In this document: piece after piece, positions 50,565 to 59,083 of the stretch
Layout: every line of letters starts with the position of its first letter
How positions within the stretch are numbered: position 1 is the stretch's first letter
Origin: Halomonas getboli
GTDB taxonomy: Bacteria; Pseudomonadota; Gammaproteobacteria; Pseudomonadales; Halomonadaceae
Direction: 5' to 3'
DNA length: 64,000 nt
Assembly: GCF_023094245.1 (NCBI RefSeq)
Contig: NZ_JALMEW010000001.1
Coordinates: forward strand, 248,001-312,000
Program-made: the position numbers and the translations under genes
Notes under the pieces: generated by a model
Databases searched by the model: none
The model's input: the letters and a program-made list of their open reading frames with translations, nothing else
Told to the model about the DNA's origin: nothing

Positions 50565-50701
50565 GATTCACATCGCGAGCGACGATAGGCTGGTCGCCGC
50601 CGTAACGGAGGAACCGGAATGTAGCCTGCTACATGAGGATTCCGGCCGCGCCGGCGATCCGGTACCGCCGGCGGCCAGGATATCGAGCGCAGCAGTGAAT
50701 C
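50565..50701. repeat. 137-bp imperfect palindrome next to the ETF-QO gene
   Basis: The ends are GATTCAC (50565-50571) and GTGAATC (50695-50701). The arms are broadly complementary over their length, and the centre is a hairpin (CCGGAATGTAG at 50614-50624 and CTACAT at 50629-50634, then TCCGG at 50641-50645). It lies 9 bp after the ETF-QO stop and contains no gene. It looks like an extragenic palindromic element of unknown type. Confidence 0.7.
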
Positions 50702-50710
50702 AGGCGTCCC

Positions 50711-52387
50711 TTACATGTTCGGGTAGTTCGGCCCGCCGCCACCTTCCGGCGCGACCCAGGTGATGTTCTGGGCCGGGTCCTTGATGTCGCAGGTCTTGCA
50801 GTGCACGCAGTTCTGGAAGTTGATCTGGAACGCGGGCTTGCCGTCGTCGTCCTCGACCACCTCGTAGACCCCGGCCGGGCAGTAGCGCTGCGCGGGCTCG
50901 GCGTAGGTCGGCAGGTTGTCGCGGATCGGCAGCTCCGGGTCCTTGAGGCGCAGGTGGCAGGGCTGATCTTCCTCGTGGTTGGTGTTGGAGAGGAACACCG
51001 AGGAGGACTTGTCGAACGAGATCACGCCGTCCGGCTTGGGATAGTCGATCTTCTCGCACTCGGCCGCCGGCTTGAGCGTCGCGTGGTCCGGCGTGGTGTC
51101 GTGGACCGTCGGCAGCTTGCCGCCCAGCAGCTGGTCGAGGAAGTTGTAGGCGCCGCCGCCCACGGTGCCGTACTTGTGGATCGCCGGGCCGAAGCTGCGG
51201 TTCTCGTCGAGCTCCTGGTAGGCCCAGCTGGCCTGCCACTTGTCCTCGAAGGCGGTGAGATCGGCGCCGCCCTCGTCGCTCTCTCCACCTGCCACGATCG
51301 CCTCGAAGACGCTCTCGGCGGCCACCATGCCGGACTTCATGGCGGTGTGCAGTCCCTTGATCTTGGCGAAGTTCAGGGTGCCGGCGTCGCAGCCGATCAA
51401 GAGCCCGCCGGGGAAGGTCATCTTCGGCAGGCAGTTGAGGCCGCCCTTGGCGATGGCCCGAGCGCCGTAGGCCACCCGCGAGCCGCCTTCCAGGTACTGC
51501 TTGAGCACCGGGTGGTGCTTCATGCGCTGGAACTCGTCGAAGGGCGACAGGTACGGGTTCTGGTAGGACAGATCGAGGATCAGGCCGACCACCACCTGCC
51601 GGTTCTCGGCGTGATAGAGGAACCAGCCGCCATGGGTCGACTTGTCCAGTGGCCAGCCGGAGCCGTGCAGCACCAGGCCCGGCTCGTGCCTGTCGGCGGG
51701 CACGTCCCACAGCTCCTTGAGGCCGATGCCGTAGTGCTGAGGATCGCGGCCCTCGTCGAGCGTGAAGCGCTCGATCAGGTCCTTGCCCAGGTGGCCGCGG
51801 GCGCCCTCGGCGAACAGGGTGTACTTGGCGCGCAGCTCCATGCCCGGCATGTGGCCGTCCTTGGGCTGGCCGTCGGCGCCCACGCCCATGTCGCCCACCA
51901 GGATGCCCTTGACCACGCCGTCCTCGACGATGGTCTCCTGGGCGGCGAAGCCCGGGAACACCTCGACGCCTAGCTCCTCGGCCTGTTCCGCCAGCCAGCG
52001 GCACAGGTTGCCGGCGCTGATCACGTAGCGCGTCTGGTCGCCGCCGGTATTATGCATGGTCTTCGGCACCAGGGCATTGGGCAGCTTCTGGGCCTTCTCG
52101 GCGTCCTTGAGCAGATAGAGCTCGTCGCGAATCGCCGGCGTGGTCAGCGGCGCGCCGCGTTCCTGCCAGTCGGGGAACAGTTCCTGCAGGGCGCGGGGCT
52201 CGAAGACGGCGCCGGAGAGGATGTGGGCGCCGATCTCGGAGCCTTTCTCGACCAGACACACCGTCAGCTCCTGCTCGGCCTCGTTGGCCTGCTGCATCAG
52301 GCGGCAGGCGGCGGCCAGGCCGGAGGGGCCGCCACCGACGATGACCACGTCGAACTCCATGGCGTCGCGCTCGATCTGTTCTGTCAT
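50711..52387 (-). CDS. etfD: Electron-transfer flavoprotein:ubiquinone oxidoreductase
   Basis: ETF-QO passes electrons from ETF to the ubiquinone pool. The 558-residue protein starts MTEQIERDAMEFDVVIVGGG (FAD motif VVIVGGGPSGLAAACRLM) with an ideal GGAGAAGG SD. Later motifs are LIERFTLDEG, THGGWFLYHAENRQVVVGL and GGLLIGCDAGTLNFAKIKG. The 4Fe-4S cluster ligands are in YCPAGVYEV and FQNCVHCKTCDIKDP near the C-terminus. It is divergent from its partner genes etfB-etfA. Confidence 0.97.
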   Translation of the reverse strand: MTEQIERDAMEFDVVIVGGGPSGLAAACRLMQQANEAEQELTVCLVEKGSEIGAHILSGAVFEPRALQELFPDWQERGAPLTTPAIRDELYLLKDAEKAQKLPNALVPKTMHNTGGDQTRYVISAGNLCRWLAEQAEELGVEVFPGFAAQETIVEDGVVKGILVGDMGVGADGQPKDGHMPGMELRAKYTLFAEGARGHLGKDLIERFTLDEGRDPQHYGIGLKELWDVPADRHEPGLVLHGSGWPLDKSTHGGWFLYHAENRQVVVGLILDLSYQNPYLSPFDEFQRMKHHPVLKQYLEGGSRVAYGARAIAKGGLNCLPKMTFPGGLLIGCDAGTLNFAKIKGLHTAMKSGMVAAESVFEAIVAGGESDEGGADLTAFEDKWQASWAYQELDENRSFGPAIHKYGTVGGGAYNFLDQLLGGKLPTVHDTTPDHATLKPAAECEKIDYPKPDGVISFDKSSSVFLSNTNHEEDQPCHLRLKDPELPIRDNLPTYAEPAQRYCPAGVYEVVEDDDGKPAFQINFQNCVHCKTCDIKDPAQNITWVAPEGGGGPNYPNM

Positions 52388-52752
52388 TGGATCCTTCTCC
52401 TCCCATCCCGACGACGTCACGGCCGGGCATGCGCGGCGTCGTCAGGGTGTTAAAACGGTCGTGTGCTTCCTGGGATGTCCCATGCTGCGCATGATAGCCG
52501 GATTGGCCCCCCCTTACGATGGCTCAGCGATGGCCAGCGCCAGGAAAGCGCCATTCCCGGCATGCCGGGGATTGTTGGAGTGGCCCGGGCTGTGGCACAT
52601 TTAAGGGGTTTTTCGGCAAGGCACCTATCAAACGCTCGTCTGAAACGCATAAAAGCATATCGGTCAGTTCTATGAGGCCGGTGTTCGCGTTACGTCGACG
52701 TGTCGCCGAGCTCCGTTTCCCAGGTTCCGAGACAGAACCCAGCGAGGACATT
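52388..52752. other. Divergent regulatory region between etfD and etfB
   Basis: This 365-bp region has no gene I can support. On the minus strand TATCAT (about 52494) could be the -10 for etfD, with a weak TCGTAA 17 bp upstream. Toward etfB the stretch 52600-52680 is AT-richer, but no clean promoter pair is visible. I found no operator for a known regulator. Confidence 0.4.
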
Positions 52753-53505
52753 ATGAAGGTACTCGTCGCGGTCAAACGCGTCATCGACTACAACGTCAAG
52801 ATCCGGGTCAAGCCGGACCACAGCGACGTCGACCTCACCAACGTCAAGATGGCCATGAACCCCTTCTGCGAGATCGCCGTGGAAGAGGCGGTGCGGCTCA
52901 AGGAAGCCGGCGTGGCCACCGAGGTGGTCGCCGTTACCGTGGGCCCGAAGGCCGCCCAGGAGCAGCTGCGCACCGCGTTGGCGCTGGGCGCCGATCGCGC
53001 CGTTCACGTGCAGACCGAGGCGCCCGTCGAGTCGCTGGCCGCTGCCAAGCTGCTGGCCAAGGTGGTCGAGGAAGAGCAGCCGCAGCTGACCATTCTCGGC
53101 AAGCAGGCCATCGACAGCGACAACAACCAGGTGGGACAGATGCTCGCCGCGTTGACCGGTCGTCCCCAGGGCACCTTCGCATCAGAGGTGGAAGTCGAGG
53201 GCGAGACCCTGAAGGTCACCCGCGAGATCGACGGCGGCCTGCAGACCGTCGCGCTGCAGCTGCCGGCCATCGTCACCACCGACCTGCGTCTCAACGAGCC
53301 TCGCTACGCCAAGCTGCCCGACATCATGAAGGCCAAGAAGAAGCCGCTGGATACCAAGACGCCCGAGGAGCTCGGCGTCGTGGTGGCCTCCGGCCTCAAG
53401 CTGGTTTCCGTCGAGGCCCCGGCCGAGCGCCAGGGCGGCGTCAAGGTGGGCTCCGTGGACGAGCTGGTGGACAAGCTGAAGAATGAAGCGAAGGTGATTT
53501 CATGA
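52753..53505 (+). CDS. etfB: Electron-transfer flavoprotein subunit beta
   Basis: The 250-residue beta subunit binds AMP and partners EtfA. It starts at [20 protein letters not shown] (GAGGACA SD); the open frame upstream lacks similarity. Motifs are [40 protein letters not shown] (the signature region), [19 protein letters not shown] and [20 protein letters not shown]. The stop overlaps the etfA ATG as ATGA. Confidence 0.97.
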   Translation: MKVLVAVKRVIDYNVKIRVKPDHSDVDLTNVKMAMNPFCEIAVEEAVRLKEAGVATEVVAVTVGPKAAQEQLRTALALGADRAVHVQTEAPVESLAAAKLLAKVVEEEQPQLTILGKQAIDSDNNQVGQMLAALTGRPQGTFASEVEVEGETLKVTREIDGGLQTVALQLPAIVTTDLRLNEPRYAKLPDIMKAKKKPLDTKTPEELGVVVASGLKLVSVEAPAERQGGVKVGSVDELVDKLKNEAKVIS

Positions 53506-54428
53506 GTATCCTGGTCCTTGCCGAACATCACGACGGTCAGCTGGCCGAGACCACGGCACACGTGGTGGCCGCGGCCCAGGCCATCGGTGGCGACATCGAC
53601 GTGCTGGTTGCCGGCGAGAACGTCGGCACCGTCGCTGAGGCCGCCGCCAGGCTCGACGGTGTGAGCCGGGTGCGCGTCGCCGACGCCGCCGTCTACGCCC
53701 ATCAGCTGGCCGAGCCCGTGAGCGAGCTGCTGGTGGCGCTGTCCGGCGACTATGGCCATGTGCTGGCTGCCGCCACTACCCATGGCAAGAATGTGCTGCC
53801 GCGCCTCGCCGCGCTCAAGGACGTCAGCCAGATCTCCGAGATCATCGAGGTGGTTGACGCCGATACCTTCAAGCGTCCGATCTACGCCGGCAACGCCATC
53901 GCCACCGTGCAGAGCGAGGATGCGCTGAAGGTGATCACCGTGCGTTCCACCGCCTTCGATGCGGTGGGCGCGACGGGGACTGCCGGCGTGGAAGCGGTCG
54001 AGGCCGGCATTGACAATGCGCTGTCCTCGTTCATCGACGAGCGGCTCGAGCAGAGCGACCGCCCCGAGCTGGGCGCGGCCAAGGTGGTGATTTCCGGCGG
54101 CCGCGGCATGGGCAGCGGCGAGAACTTCAAGCTGCTCGACGGCATCGCCGACAAGCTGGGCGCAGCCATCGGCGCCTCCCGTGCGGCGGTCGACGCCGGT
54201 TACGTGCCCAACGACATGCAGGTCGGCCAGACCGGCAAGATCGTGGCGCCGGAGCTGTATATCGCCGTGGGCATCAGCGGTGCCATCCAGCACCTGGCGG
54301 GCATGAAGGACTCCAAGGTGATCGTCGCCATCAACAAGGACGACGAGGCGCCGATCTTCCAGGTCGCGGACTATGGCCTGGTGGGCGATCTGTTCGAGAT
54401 CCTGCCGGAGCTCGAGAGCAAGCTGTAA
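53502..54428 (+). CDS. etfA: Electron-transfer flavoprotein subunit alpha
   Basis: The 308-residue alpha subunit holds the FAD. The FAD domain shows [56 protein letters not shown] and [20 protein letters not shown]. It accepts electrons from acyl-CoA and related dehydrogenases and passes them to EtfD. The last 76 bases are repeated, with changes, immediately downstream. Confidence 0.97.
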   Translation: MSILVLAEHHDGQLAETTAHVVAAAQAIGGDIDVLVAGENVGTVAEAAARLDGVSRVRVADAAVYAHQLAEPVSELLVALSGDYGHVLAAATTHGKNVLPRLAALKDVSQISEIIEVVDADTFKRPIYAGNAIATVQSEDALKVITVRSTAFDAVGATGTAGVEAVEAGIDNALSSFIDERLEQSDRPELGAAKVVISGGRGMGSGENFKLLDGIADKLGAAIGASRAAVDAGYVPNDMQVGQTGKIVAPELYIAVGISGAIQHLAGMKDSKVIVAINKDDEAPIFQVADYGLVGDLFEILPELESKL

Positions 54429-54441
54429 GATCGAAGGTCGG

Positions 54442-54526
54442 GATCTTCCAGGTCGCACTCTCGATGACCCATGGTCTCGTCGGTGACCTGTTCGAGATCC
54501 TGCCGCAGCTCGAGAGCAAGCTGTAA
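54442..54526 (+). pseudogene. Decayed duplicate of the etfA 3' end
   Basis: After the etfA stop, 85 bases repeat the last 76 bases of etfA (54353-54428) with a 9-base insertion and substitutions. Translated in the matching frame it reads [20 protein letters not shown] then PQLESKL and a stop, against [17 protein letters not shown] then PELESKL in the real gene. It has no start and cannot be a gene. Only the 3' end is present. Confidence 0.9.
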
Positions 54527-54548
54527 CCCTTGCTTGCGAGCAGCAAAA

Positions 54549-54586
54549 AAACGGGCCGCCTTCTCCGAGGAGAGGGCGGCCCGTTT
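54549..54586. terminator. Terminator between etfA and a convergent unknown gene
   Basis: A 12-bp stem (54549-54560 and 54575-54586, AAACGGGCCGCC and its complement) is extended by a TCTCC/GGAGA inner helix. It is flanked by an A-run on the left and GTTTGCG on the right. It serves etfBA and probably the minus-strand gene at 54615. Confidence 0.85.
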
Positions 54587-54614
54587 GCGTTGGTGCCGCT
54601 GAGTAAAGTGGCGA

Positions 54615-55022
54615 TCAGCGCCGCAGCCAGCGGCCCAGTCGGCGGGTTGCCGCCTGCCAGCGGCTCTCGCGTGTGCCCGCCGGGCATTCCCCGGCCAGCC
54701 AAGCCCCTGCGTCTCTCAGTGGTGACACGATGGTTTCGAGCTGGCGCCGGCAGCGTTCGCGGTCCAGTCCGCCGGGGCACTGGGCCAGCAGCAGGGCAGC
54801 ATGGGTGAGGGCGATATCGAGCGACTGCCAGGCCGCCGGGTGGAAGGCCGCATCGTCTCGGCAGCGTCGCAGCTCGCGGGTCAGCATCTCGGCCAGTCGA
54901 GCATCCAGCCAGCAGCGGCTTCCGGCGGCCTGCCCTGGCTTGTCCAGATTGTCCTGGAGTGCCTGGAAGGAGACGGCAAGGAAGATGCAGGTGTGAGACA
55001 GCCGAGAATGCTCTGCCGACAT
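54615..55022 (-). CDS. Unknown 135-residue protein, divergent from the TonB operon
   Basis: I do not recognise this protein. It is predicted mainly alpha-helical, has Cys at about residues 12, 37, 54, 82, 90 and 112, and an Arg/Trp-rich C-terminus (ESRWQAATRRLGRWLRR). Third positions are strongly GC-biased, so it is very probably coding. A Fur-box-like site lies 20-38 bp upstream of the ATG. Its placement back-to-back with an iron-linked TonB operon suggests co-regulation, and perhaps a role in iron handling, but no motif proves it. Confidence 0.65.
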   Translation of the reverse strand: MSAEHSRLSHTCIFLAVSFQALQDNLDKPGQAAGSRCWLDARLAEMLTRELRRCRDDAAFHPAAWQSLDIALTHAALLLAQCPGGLDRERCRRQLETIVSPLRDAGAWLAGECPAGTRESRWQAATRRLGRWLRR

Positions 55023-55041
55023 GACGGGATAGCTCTTATTT

Positions 55042-55060
55042 GGTAGTGATTTTCATTCTT
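55042..55060 (-). promoter_or_regulatory. Fur-box-like site upstream of the 135-residue gene
   Basis: On the minus strand the 19 bases AAGAATGAAAATCACTACC match the Fur consensus GATAATGATAATCATTATC at 14 of 19 positions. The site lies just before the unknown gene, where a bound repressor would block its transcription. Confidence 0.55.
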
Positions 55061-55143
55061 GTTGTTGGGTCGACGTCTGTCAACCGACACGGCTGATACC
55101 GGTGGTGTCTTGGCGGCTGTTCCGGAGTATGGCGACCGGCCCA

Positions 55144-55162
55144 ATCATTGATAATTATTCTT
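55144..55162 (+). promoter_or_regulatory. Fur-box-like site upstream of the TonB2-type operon
   Basis: The plus-strand sequence around TGATAAT (55149-55155) followed by TATTCTT matches the 19-bp Fur consensus at 12 of 19 positions, including a perfect 7-base half-site. It lies 49 bp before the first gene of the operon. Confidence 0.5.
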
Positions 55163-55210
55163 GTTCAGAGTAGGGTTTCCGGGATCTGTCAGACCCTTCC
55201 GGAGACAAGC

Positions 55211-56008
55211 GTGACCTATTCCCCCTCCAGGCTCCGTCTCGCCGTGGCGGGCCTCGCGCTGCTGCTGGCCGGCAGCGTGGCGGCCGAGCCGACGACGGTG
55301 CGCGACGAGGCCCTCGATGCCCAGCGCAGCCAGGCCGAGCTGCAGGCCCGCATCGACAGCGCCGATGATGCCGTGCGCGACAAGCTCCAGGCGCTGCGCC
55401 AGGCACGCGAGGAGACGCGACGCCTGCACAGCTACAACGCCGAGCTGGCGCCGCTGGTCGAGCGCCAGGCCGAGACCCTGGACCGGCGCGAGCAGGCGCT
55501 CTCCACCCTGTCGGCGACCCGCGAGGCGCTGCCGGGCCTGATGCGCGACATGGTCGAACGCCTCAGGGCCTGGGTCGAGAGCGACATGCCCTTTTTGCAT
55601 GACGAGCGTCTGGCCCGGGTCGCGAGCCTCGAGCGGCTGCTGGGCGATCCCGAGACCGGCCGCGACGAGAAGCTCTCGCGGGTGCTGGCCGCCTGGCGCG
55701 CCGAGCTCGACTACGGTCGCGGGATCGATGCCTGGCGCGGCGAGCTGGGCGGCAGCGACGCCCGGGAGGTCGACTTCCTGCGCCTGGGCCGGGTCGGCTG
55801 GTACTACCTGACGCCCGACGGCCATCGCGGCGGCGTGTGGAGCGTCGAGGCGGGCGGCTGGCAGCCGCTCGACGACGCGGCCCTGGCCGAGGTGCGCAAG
55901 GGGCTGGCCATCGCCCATGAACAGCGTGCTCCCGAGCTGCTGGACCTGCCCGTTTCCCGATCCGTTTCTTCATCTCAGTCACAAGCCAACGCCGGGGAGG
56001 GCGCCTGA
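55211..56008 (+). CDS. DUF3450 periplasmic protein of a TonB2-type cluster
   Basis: The 265-residue protein starts at a GTG with GGAGAC SD seven bases upstream. It has a signal peptide (LAVAGLALLLAGSVAAEP), a long coiled coil (about residues 30-115, rich in Glu/Arg/Gln/Ala) and a C-terminal domain with VDFLRLGRVGWYYLTPDG. The DUF3450 family heads TonB2-like operons in Vibrio and Shewanella. Its role is probably structural, next to the TtpC-like protein that follows with TGATG overlap. Confidence 0.85.
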   Translation: MTYSPSRLRLAVAGLALLLAGSVAAEPTTVRDEALDAQRSQAELQARIDSADDAVRDKLQALRQAREETRRLHSYNAELAPLVERQAETLDRREQALSTLSATREALPGLMRDMVERLRAWVESDMPFLHDERLARVASLERLLGDPETGRDEKLSRVLAAWRAELDYGRGIDAWRGELGGSDAREVDFLRLGRVGWYYLTPDGHRGGVWSVEAGGWQPLDDAALAEVRKGLAIAHEQRAPELLDLPVSRSVSSSQSQANAGEGA

Positions 56009-57420
56009 TGAACCTACCGACGGCAATGCGCGCTGCGCTGGTGGGGCTGTGGCTGGCCGGCACGCCGCTGCTGGCTCAGGCTCAGTCAACGCCCCGGCCG
56101 GTCAGCGCGGCGGACGACGCGACCGCGCTGTCGACCCTGCGCGCCGAACGCGAGGCCGCCGAGGCTCGCGATAACGCCCGCCTGGCCGAGCTGGTCGACG
56201 ACCGTGAGGCTCTCGACGAGGCTCTGGCCGAGGCGCAGGACGCCCTGGCCGCCGCCCGCGAGCGGCGCGAATCCCTCGATGCCCGGCAGCAGTCCCAGCG
56301 TGAGTCCCTCGATGCCCTGAACGAACGCCGCCAGACGCAGGGTGGTGATCTCCAGGCCGTCTTCGACGAGGTGGCCGGCGTCAGCGGCGAGCTGCGCGAC
56401 GATCTCGCCGACAGCTGGCTGACCCTCGGCGGCGATGCCGAGCTGCCGCCGCGCCTCGACGCCGACGGCATTCCCAGTGCCGACCAGGTGGCCGGCCTCG
56501 TCGACAGCCTGATGGCGCTGACCCGCGAGACCGGGCGCGTGGTCTCGTTGAAGGCGCCGGTGGCCGGCGCCGACGGCGAGGTCGCCGAGCGTCCGGTGCT
56601 GCGTGTCGGCGATCTGCTGGCGGCCACCGGCGATGGTCACCTGCTCGAGCGTTCCGGCGCCGACGGTCGCCTGGCGGTGCTGCCCAAGACGCCGGCATCG
56701 GTCGCCGACCGGCTCGCGGCTTTCCAGCGCGGCGAGGGTGACACCCTGGCCTTCGATCCGGCCGATGGTCGGGTGGTCGCGGCCATGGCGCAGACGCCGA
56801 ACCTGTGGCAGCGCTTCCAGCAGGGCGGCGCCGTGGGCTACGTGGTCGTGGCGCTGGGCGTCGTCGGCCTGCTGGTGGCGCTGGTGCAGTACTCCTATCT
56901 GACGCGGGTGACCGTGCGGCTGCGCCGCCAGCTCGGCGACATGGATCGGCTGCGCGACGACAACCCGCTGGGGCGCGTGCTCCAGCGTTTCCATGCCCTC
57001 GGCCCGGGCCATGCGCCCGAGGCGCTGGAGGCCCGCCTCGACGAGGCGCTGCTCGCCGAGCAGCCGAAGCTCGAGCGCGGCCAGGGACTGGTCAAGATGC
57101 TCGCCGCCGTGGCGCCGCTGATGGGCCTGCTCGGCACCGTCACCGGGATGATCGTCACCTTCCAGTCGATCACCGTGTTCGGCACCGGCGACCCGCAGCT
57201 GATGGCCGGCGGCATCAGTCAGGCGCTGGTGACCACGGTACTGGGCCTGATCACCGCGGTGCCGCTGCTGTTCGCCCAGACGGCGCTCTCCAGCCGCAGC
57301 CGATCGCTGATCGGCACCCTCGAGGGGCGCGCCAGTGCCGTGCTCGCCGACACCCTGGAGGCCGGCCGCGACGCCGATTCCCCGAGCGTGACGCCGCGCC
57401 ATGCCGATGCCCTGGCTTGA
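56008..57420 (+). CDS. TtpC-like MotA/TolQ/ExbB protein with a large periplasmic domain
   Basis: This 470-residue protein has a signal peptide, a long coiled-coil periplasmic region (about residues 35-110) and a TM near residues 272-290. The ExbB-type channel core follows (MLAAVAPLMGLLGTVTGMIV and GISQALVTTVLGLITAVPLL). Vibrio TtpC has the same layout and is required for TonB2-dependent iron uptake. It is followed with a 20-bp overlap by an ExbB-type gene, so the cluster has two ExbB-family channels. Confidence 0.88.
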   Translation: MNLPTAMRAALVGLWLAGTPLLAQAQSTPRPVSAADDATALSTLRAEREAAEARDNARLAELVDDREALDEALAEAQDALAAARERRESLDARQQSQRESLDALNERRQTQGGDLQAVFDEVAGVSGELRDDLADSWLTLGGDAELPPRLDADGIPSADQVAGLVDSLMALTRETGRVVSLKAPVAGADGEVAERPVLRVGDLLAATGDGHLLERSGADGRLAVLPKTPASVADRLAAFQRGEGDTLAFDPADGRVVAAMAQTPNLWQRFQQGGAVGYVVVALGVVGLLVALVQYSYLTRVTVRLRRQLGDMDRLRDDNPLGRVLQRFHALGPGHAPEALEARLDEALLAEQPKLERGQGLVKMLAAVAPLMGLLGTVTGMIVTFQSITVFGTGDPQLMAGGISQALVTTVLGLITAVPLLFAQTALSSRSRSLIGTLEGRASAVLADTLEAGRDADSPSVTPRHADALA

Positions 57421-57937
57421 TCCTCTGGCGTGGCTGGTCGACGCCGGCGGCCCGGTGCTGGTGGTCATCATCGGCGTGGCGGTGCTGCTGTTCTCGCTGA
57501 GCCTGGAGCGCTGGTGGTTCTTCCGCTTCCACTATCGCCCGGCGCGCCACGCCCTGGTGGCGCGCTGGGTGGCCCGTGAGGACCGTGCCAGCTGGAGCGC
57601 GCTGACCCTGCGCGAGGTCTGGGCCCGCGAACTGATCGCCCGGCTGCGGGGGCCCTTGCCCTGGCTCAAGCTGCTGGTGGTGGTGTGCCCGCTGTTCGGC
57701 CTGCTGGGCACGGTGACCGGCATGATCACCGTCTTCGACAGCCTGTCGGTGAGCGAGGTCAACCAGGCCCGCGCCATGGCCGACGGCGTGGCCCGGGCGA
57801 CCCTGCCGACCCTGAGCGGCATGGCGGTCTCGGTGGTGGGGCTGTTGTTCATCGCTCGTCTCGAACACATCATCCGGCGCGAGGATCAGCGGCTGCACGA
57901 CCGCCTGGCGCGCGCCGCGGAGGACGCTCATGCGTAG
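57401..57937 (+). CDS. exbB: ExbB-type biopolymer transport protein (TonB2 system)
   Basis: The 178-residue protein has three TMs: about residues 14-34, then LLVVVCPLFGLLGTVTGMIT and GVARATLPTLSGMAVSVVGL. It is short, as ExbB2 proteins are. It overlaps the end of the previous gene by 20 bp (ATG at 57401; MPWLDPLAWL, two codons in, is an alternative start) and exbD by 8 bp. Confidence 0.92.
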   Translation: MPMPWLDPLAWLVDAGGPVLVVIIGVAVLLFSLSLERWWFFRFHYRPARHALVARWVAREDRASWSALTLREVWARELIARLRGPLPWLKLLVVVCPLFGLLGTVTGMITVFDSLSVSEVNQARAMADGVARATLPTLSGMAVSVVGLLFIARLEHIIRREDQRLHDRLARAAEDAHA

Positions 57938-58337
57938 ACGTCGACTGTCCACGGCCGCCGAGGAGAGCAGCGAGGTCAATCTGACCCCGATGCTGGACGT
58001 GGTCTTCATCATGCTGATCTTCTTCATCGTCACCACCAGTTTCATCAAGGAGAGCGGGGTGGAGATCGAGCGCCCCGAGTCCAGCGCGGCGACGCCGCGG
58101 CCGGACGTCCAGGTGCTGGTGGCGATCACCCCTGAGGGCGCGGTATGGGTCGACGGCGAGCCGGTGGACCTGCATCGAGTCGGCCCCCGCGTGGCCGGCC
58201 TGGTCAGCGATGACGGCTCGGTGGTGATCCAGGCCGATCGCGACGCCACTACCGGCGTGCTGATCGAGGTCATGGATCGTCTGCGCAAGGCCGGTGTCGA
58301 CAACGTGGCGGTGGCCGCCCAGCGGAGCGGTGAGTGA
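57930..58337 (+). CDS. exbD: ExbD-type biopolymer transport protein (TonB2 system)
   Basis: The 135-residue protein has the ExbD pattern: basic N-terminus, TM with Asp in VNLTPMLDVVFIMLIFFIVT, and periplasmic domain. It is coupled to exbB by overlap and to tonB by TGATG. It shuttles protons with ExbB to drive TonB. Confidence 0.94.
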   Translation: MRRRRLSTAAEESSEVNLTPMLDVVFIMLIFFIVTTSFIKESGVEIERPESSAATPRPDVQVLVAITPEGAVWVDGEPVDLHRVGPRVAGLVSDDGSVVIQADRDATTGVLIEVMDRLRKAGVDNVAVAAQRSGE

Positions 58338-59083
58338 TGCGGCTACCGATGTCGCTGCTGGCCGGGGCGGTACTGACTCTGGCACTGTTCGCGCTGCTGG
58401 CGCTGCTGGTGGCGCCGCCCGAGGCCGAGCCCGAGCCGCAGCAGGAAGTCACGATGACGCTGGCCGAGGCGCCGGCCGAGAGGGCGCCCGAGCCGGCCAC
58501 GGCGGCCAGCGCGGCGCCGCCGCCGCCGCCCAGCGCCCCCATGCCGCCGCCCCAGCCGGCGCCGGCGCCCCAGGTCGACAGCGCCATCGCCCTGCCGGAG
58601 CCCGAGCTTCCGCCCATGGAAACGCCTCAGGCGCCGATGGACGAGACTCTGCCGGAGCTCACCGAGACGCCGCCCGAACCGAAGCCAGAGCCACGGCCCG
58701 AACCGCAGCCTGAGCCCGCGCCGACGCCGGCACCGGACCCTGCTCCGAGCCAGGCCGCGGACAGCGAGACCTCGGCGGCCCCGGCCGCGAATCAGGCGGC
58801 GTCCAACGAGCCGGTGGACGTGGGCTCCTCGGCCCAGGCCACGCGCCGGGTGCCGCCTGAGTATCCCTCGCGGGCGCGGCGTCGCGGCCTCGAGGGCCAC
58901 GTGGTGGTGCAGTTCATCATTCGCCGCGACGGCAGCGTCGAGCGCGACAGCATCCGGGTGGTGGAGGGGCAGCCGCGCCATGTCTTCGATCGCGTCGCCC
59001 GCCGTGCCATCGCCGGCTGGCAGTTCACGTCCGCCGACCACCGCCGTCGGGCCCGCCAGCGCCTGGAGTTCCAGCTGAGATGA
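58337..59083 (+). CDS. tonB: TonB family energy transducer
   Basis: The 248-residue protein has an N-terminal signal anchor (about residues 6-27), a long Pro/Glu/Ala-rich periplasmic spacer (about residues 30-165, with Pro-Glu-Pro-Lys-type repeats) and a C-terminal TonB domain with RRVPPEYPSRARRRGLEGHV and VVQFIIRRDGSVERDSIRVV. It spans the periplasm to open TonB-dependent receptors. The ATG at 58337 follows a GTG one codon earlier. Confidence 0.95.
   Translation: MRLPMSLLAGAVLTLALFALLALLVAPPEAEPEPQQEVTMTLAEAPAERAPEPATAASAAPPPPPSAPMPPPQPAPAPQVDSAIALPEPELPPMETPQAPMDETLPELTETPPEPKPEPRPEPQPEPAPTPAPDPAPSQAADSETSAAPAANQAASNEPVDVGSSAQATRRVPPEYPSRARRRGLEGHVVVQFIIRRDGSVERDSIRVVEGQPRHVFDRVARRAIAGWQFTSADHRRRARQRLEFQLR

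Noticed and set aside
54442..54526. A second etf gene
   Set aside because: Only the last 28 codons are present, with no start and no upstream domain.
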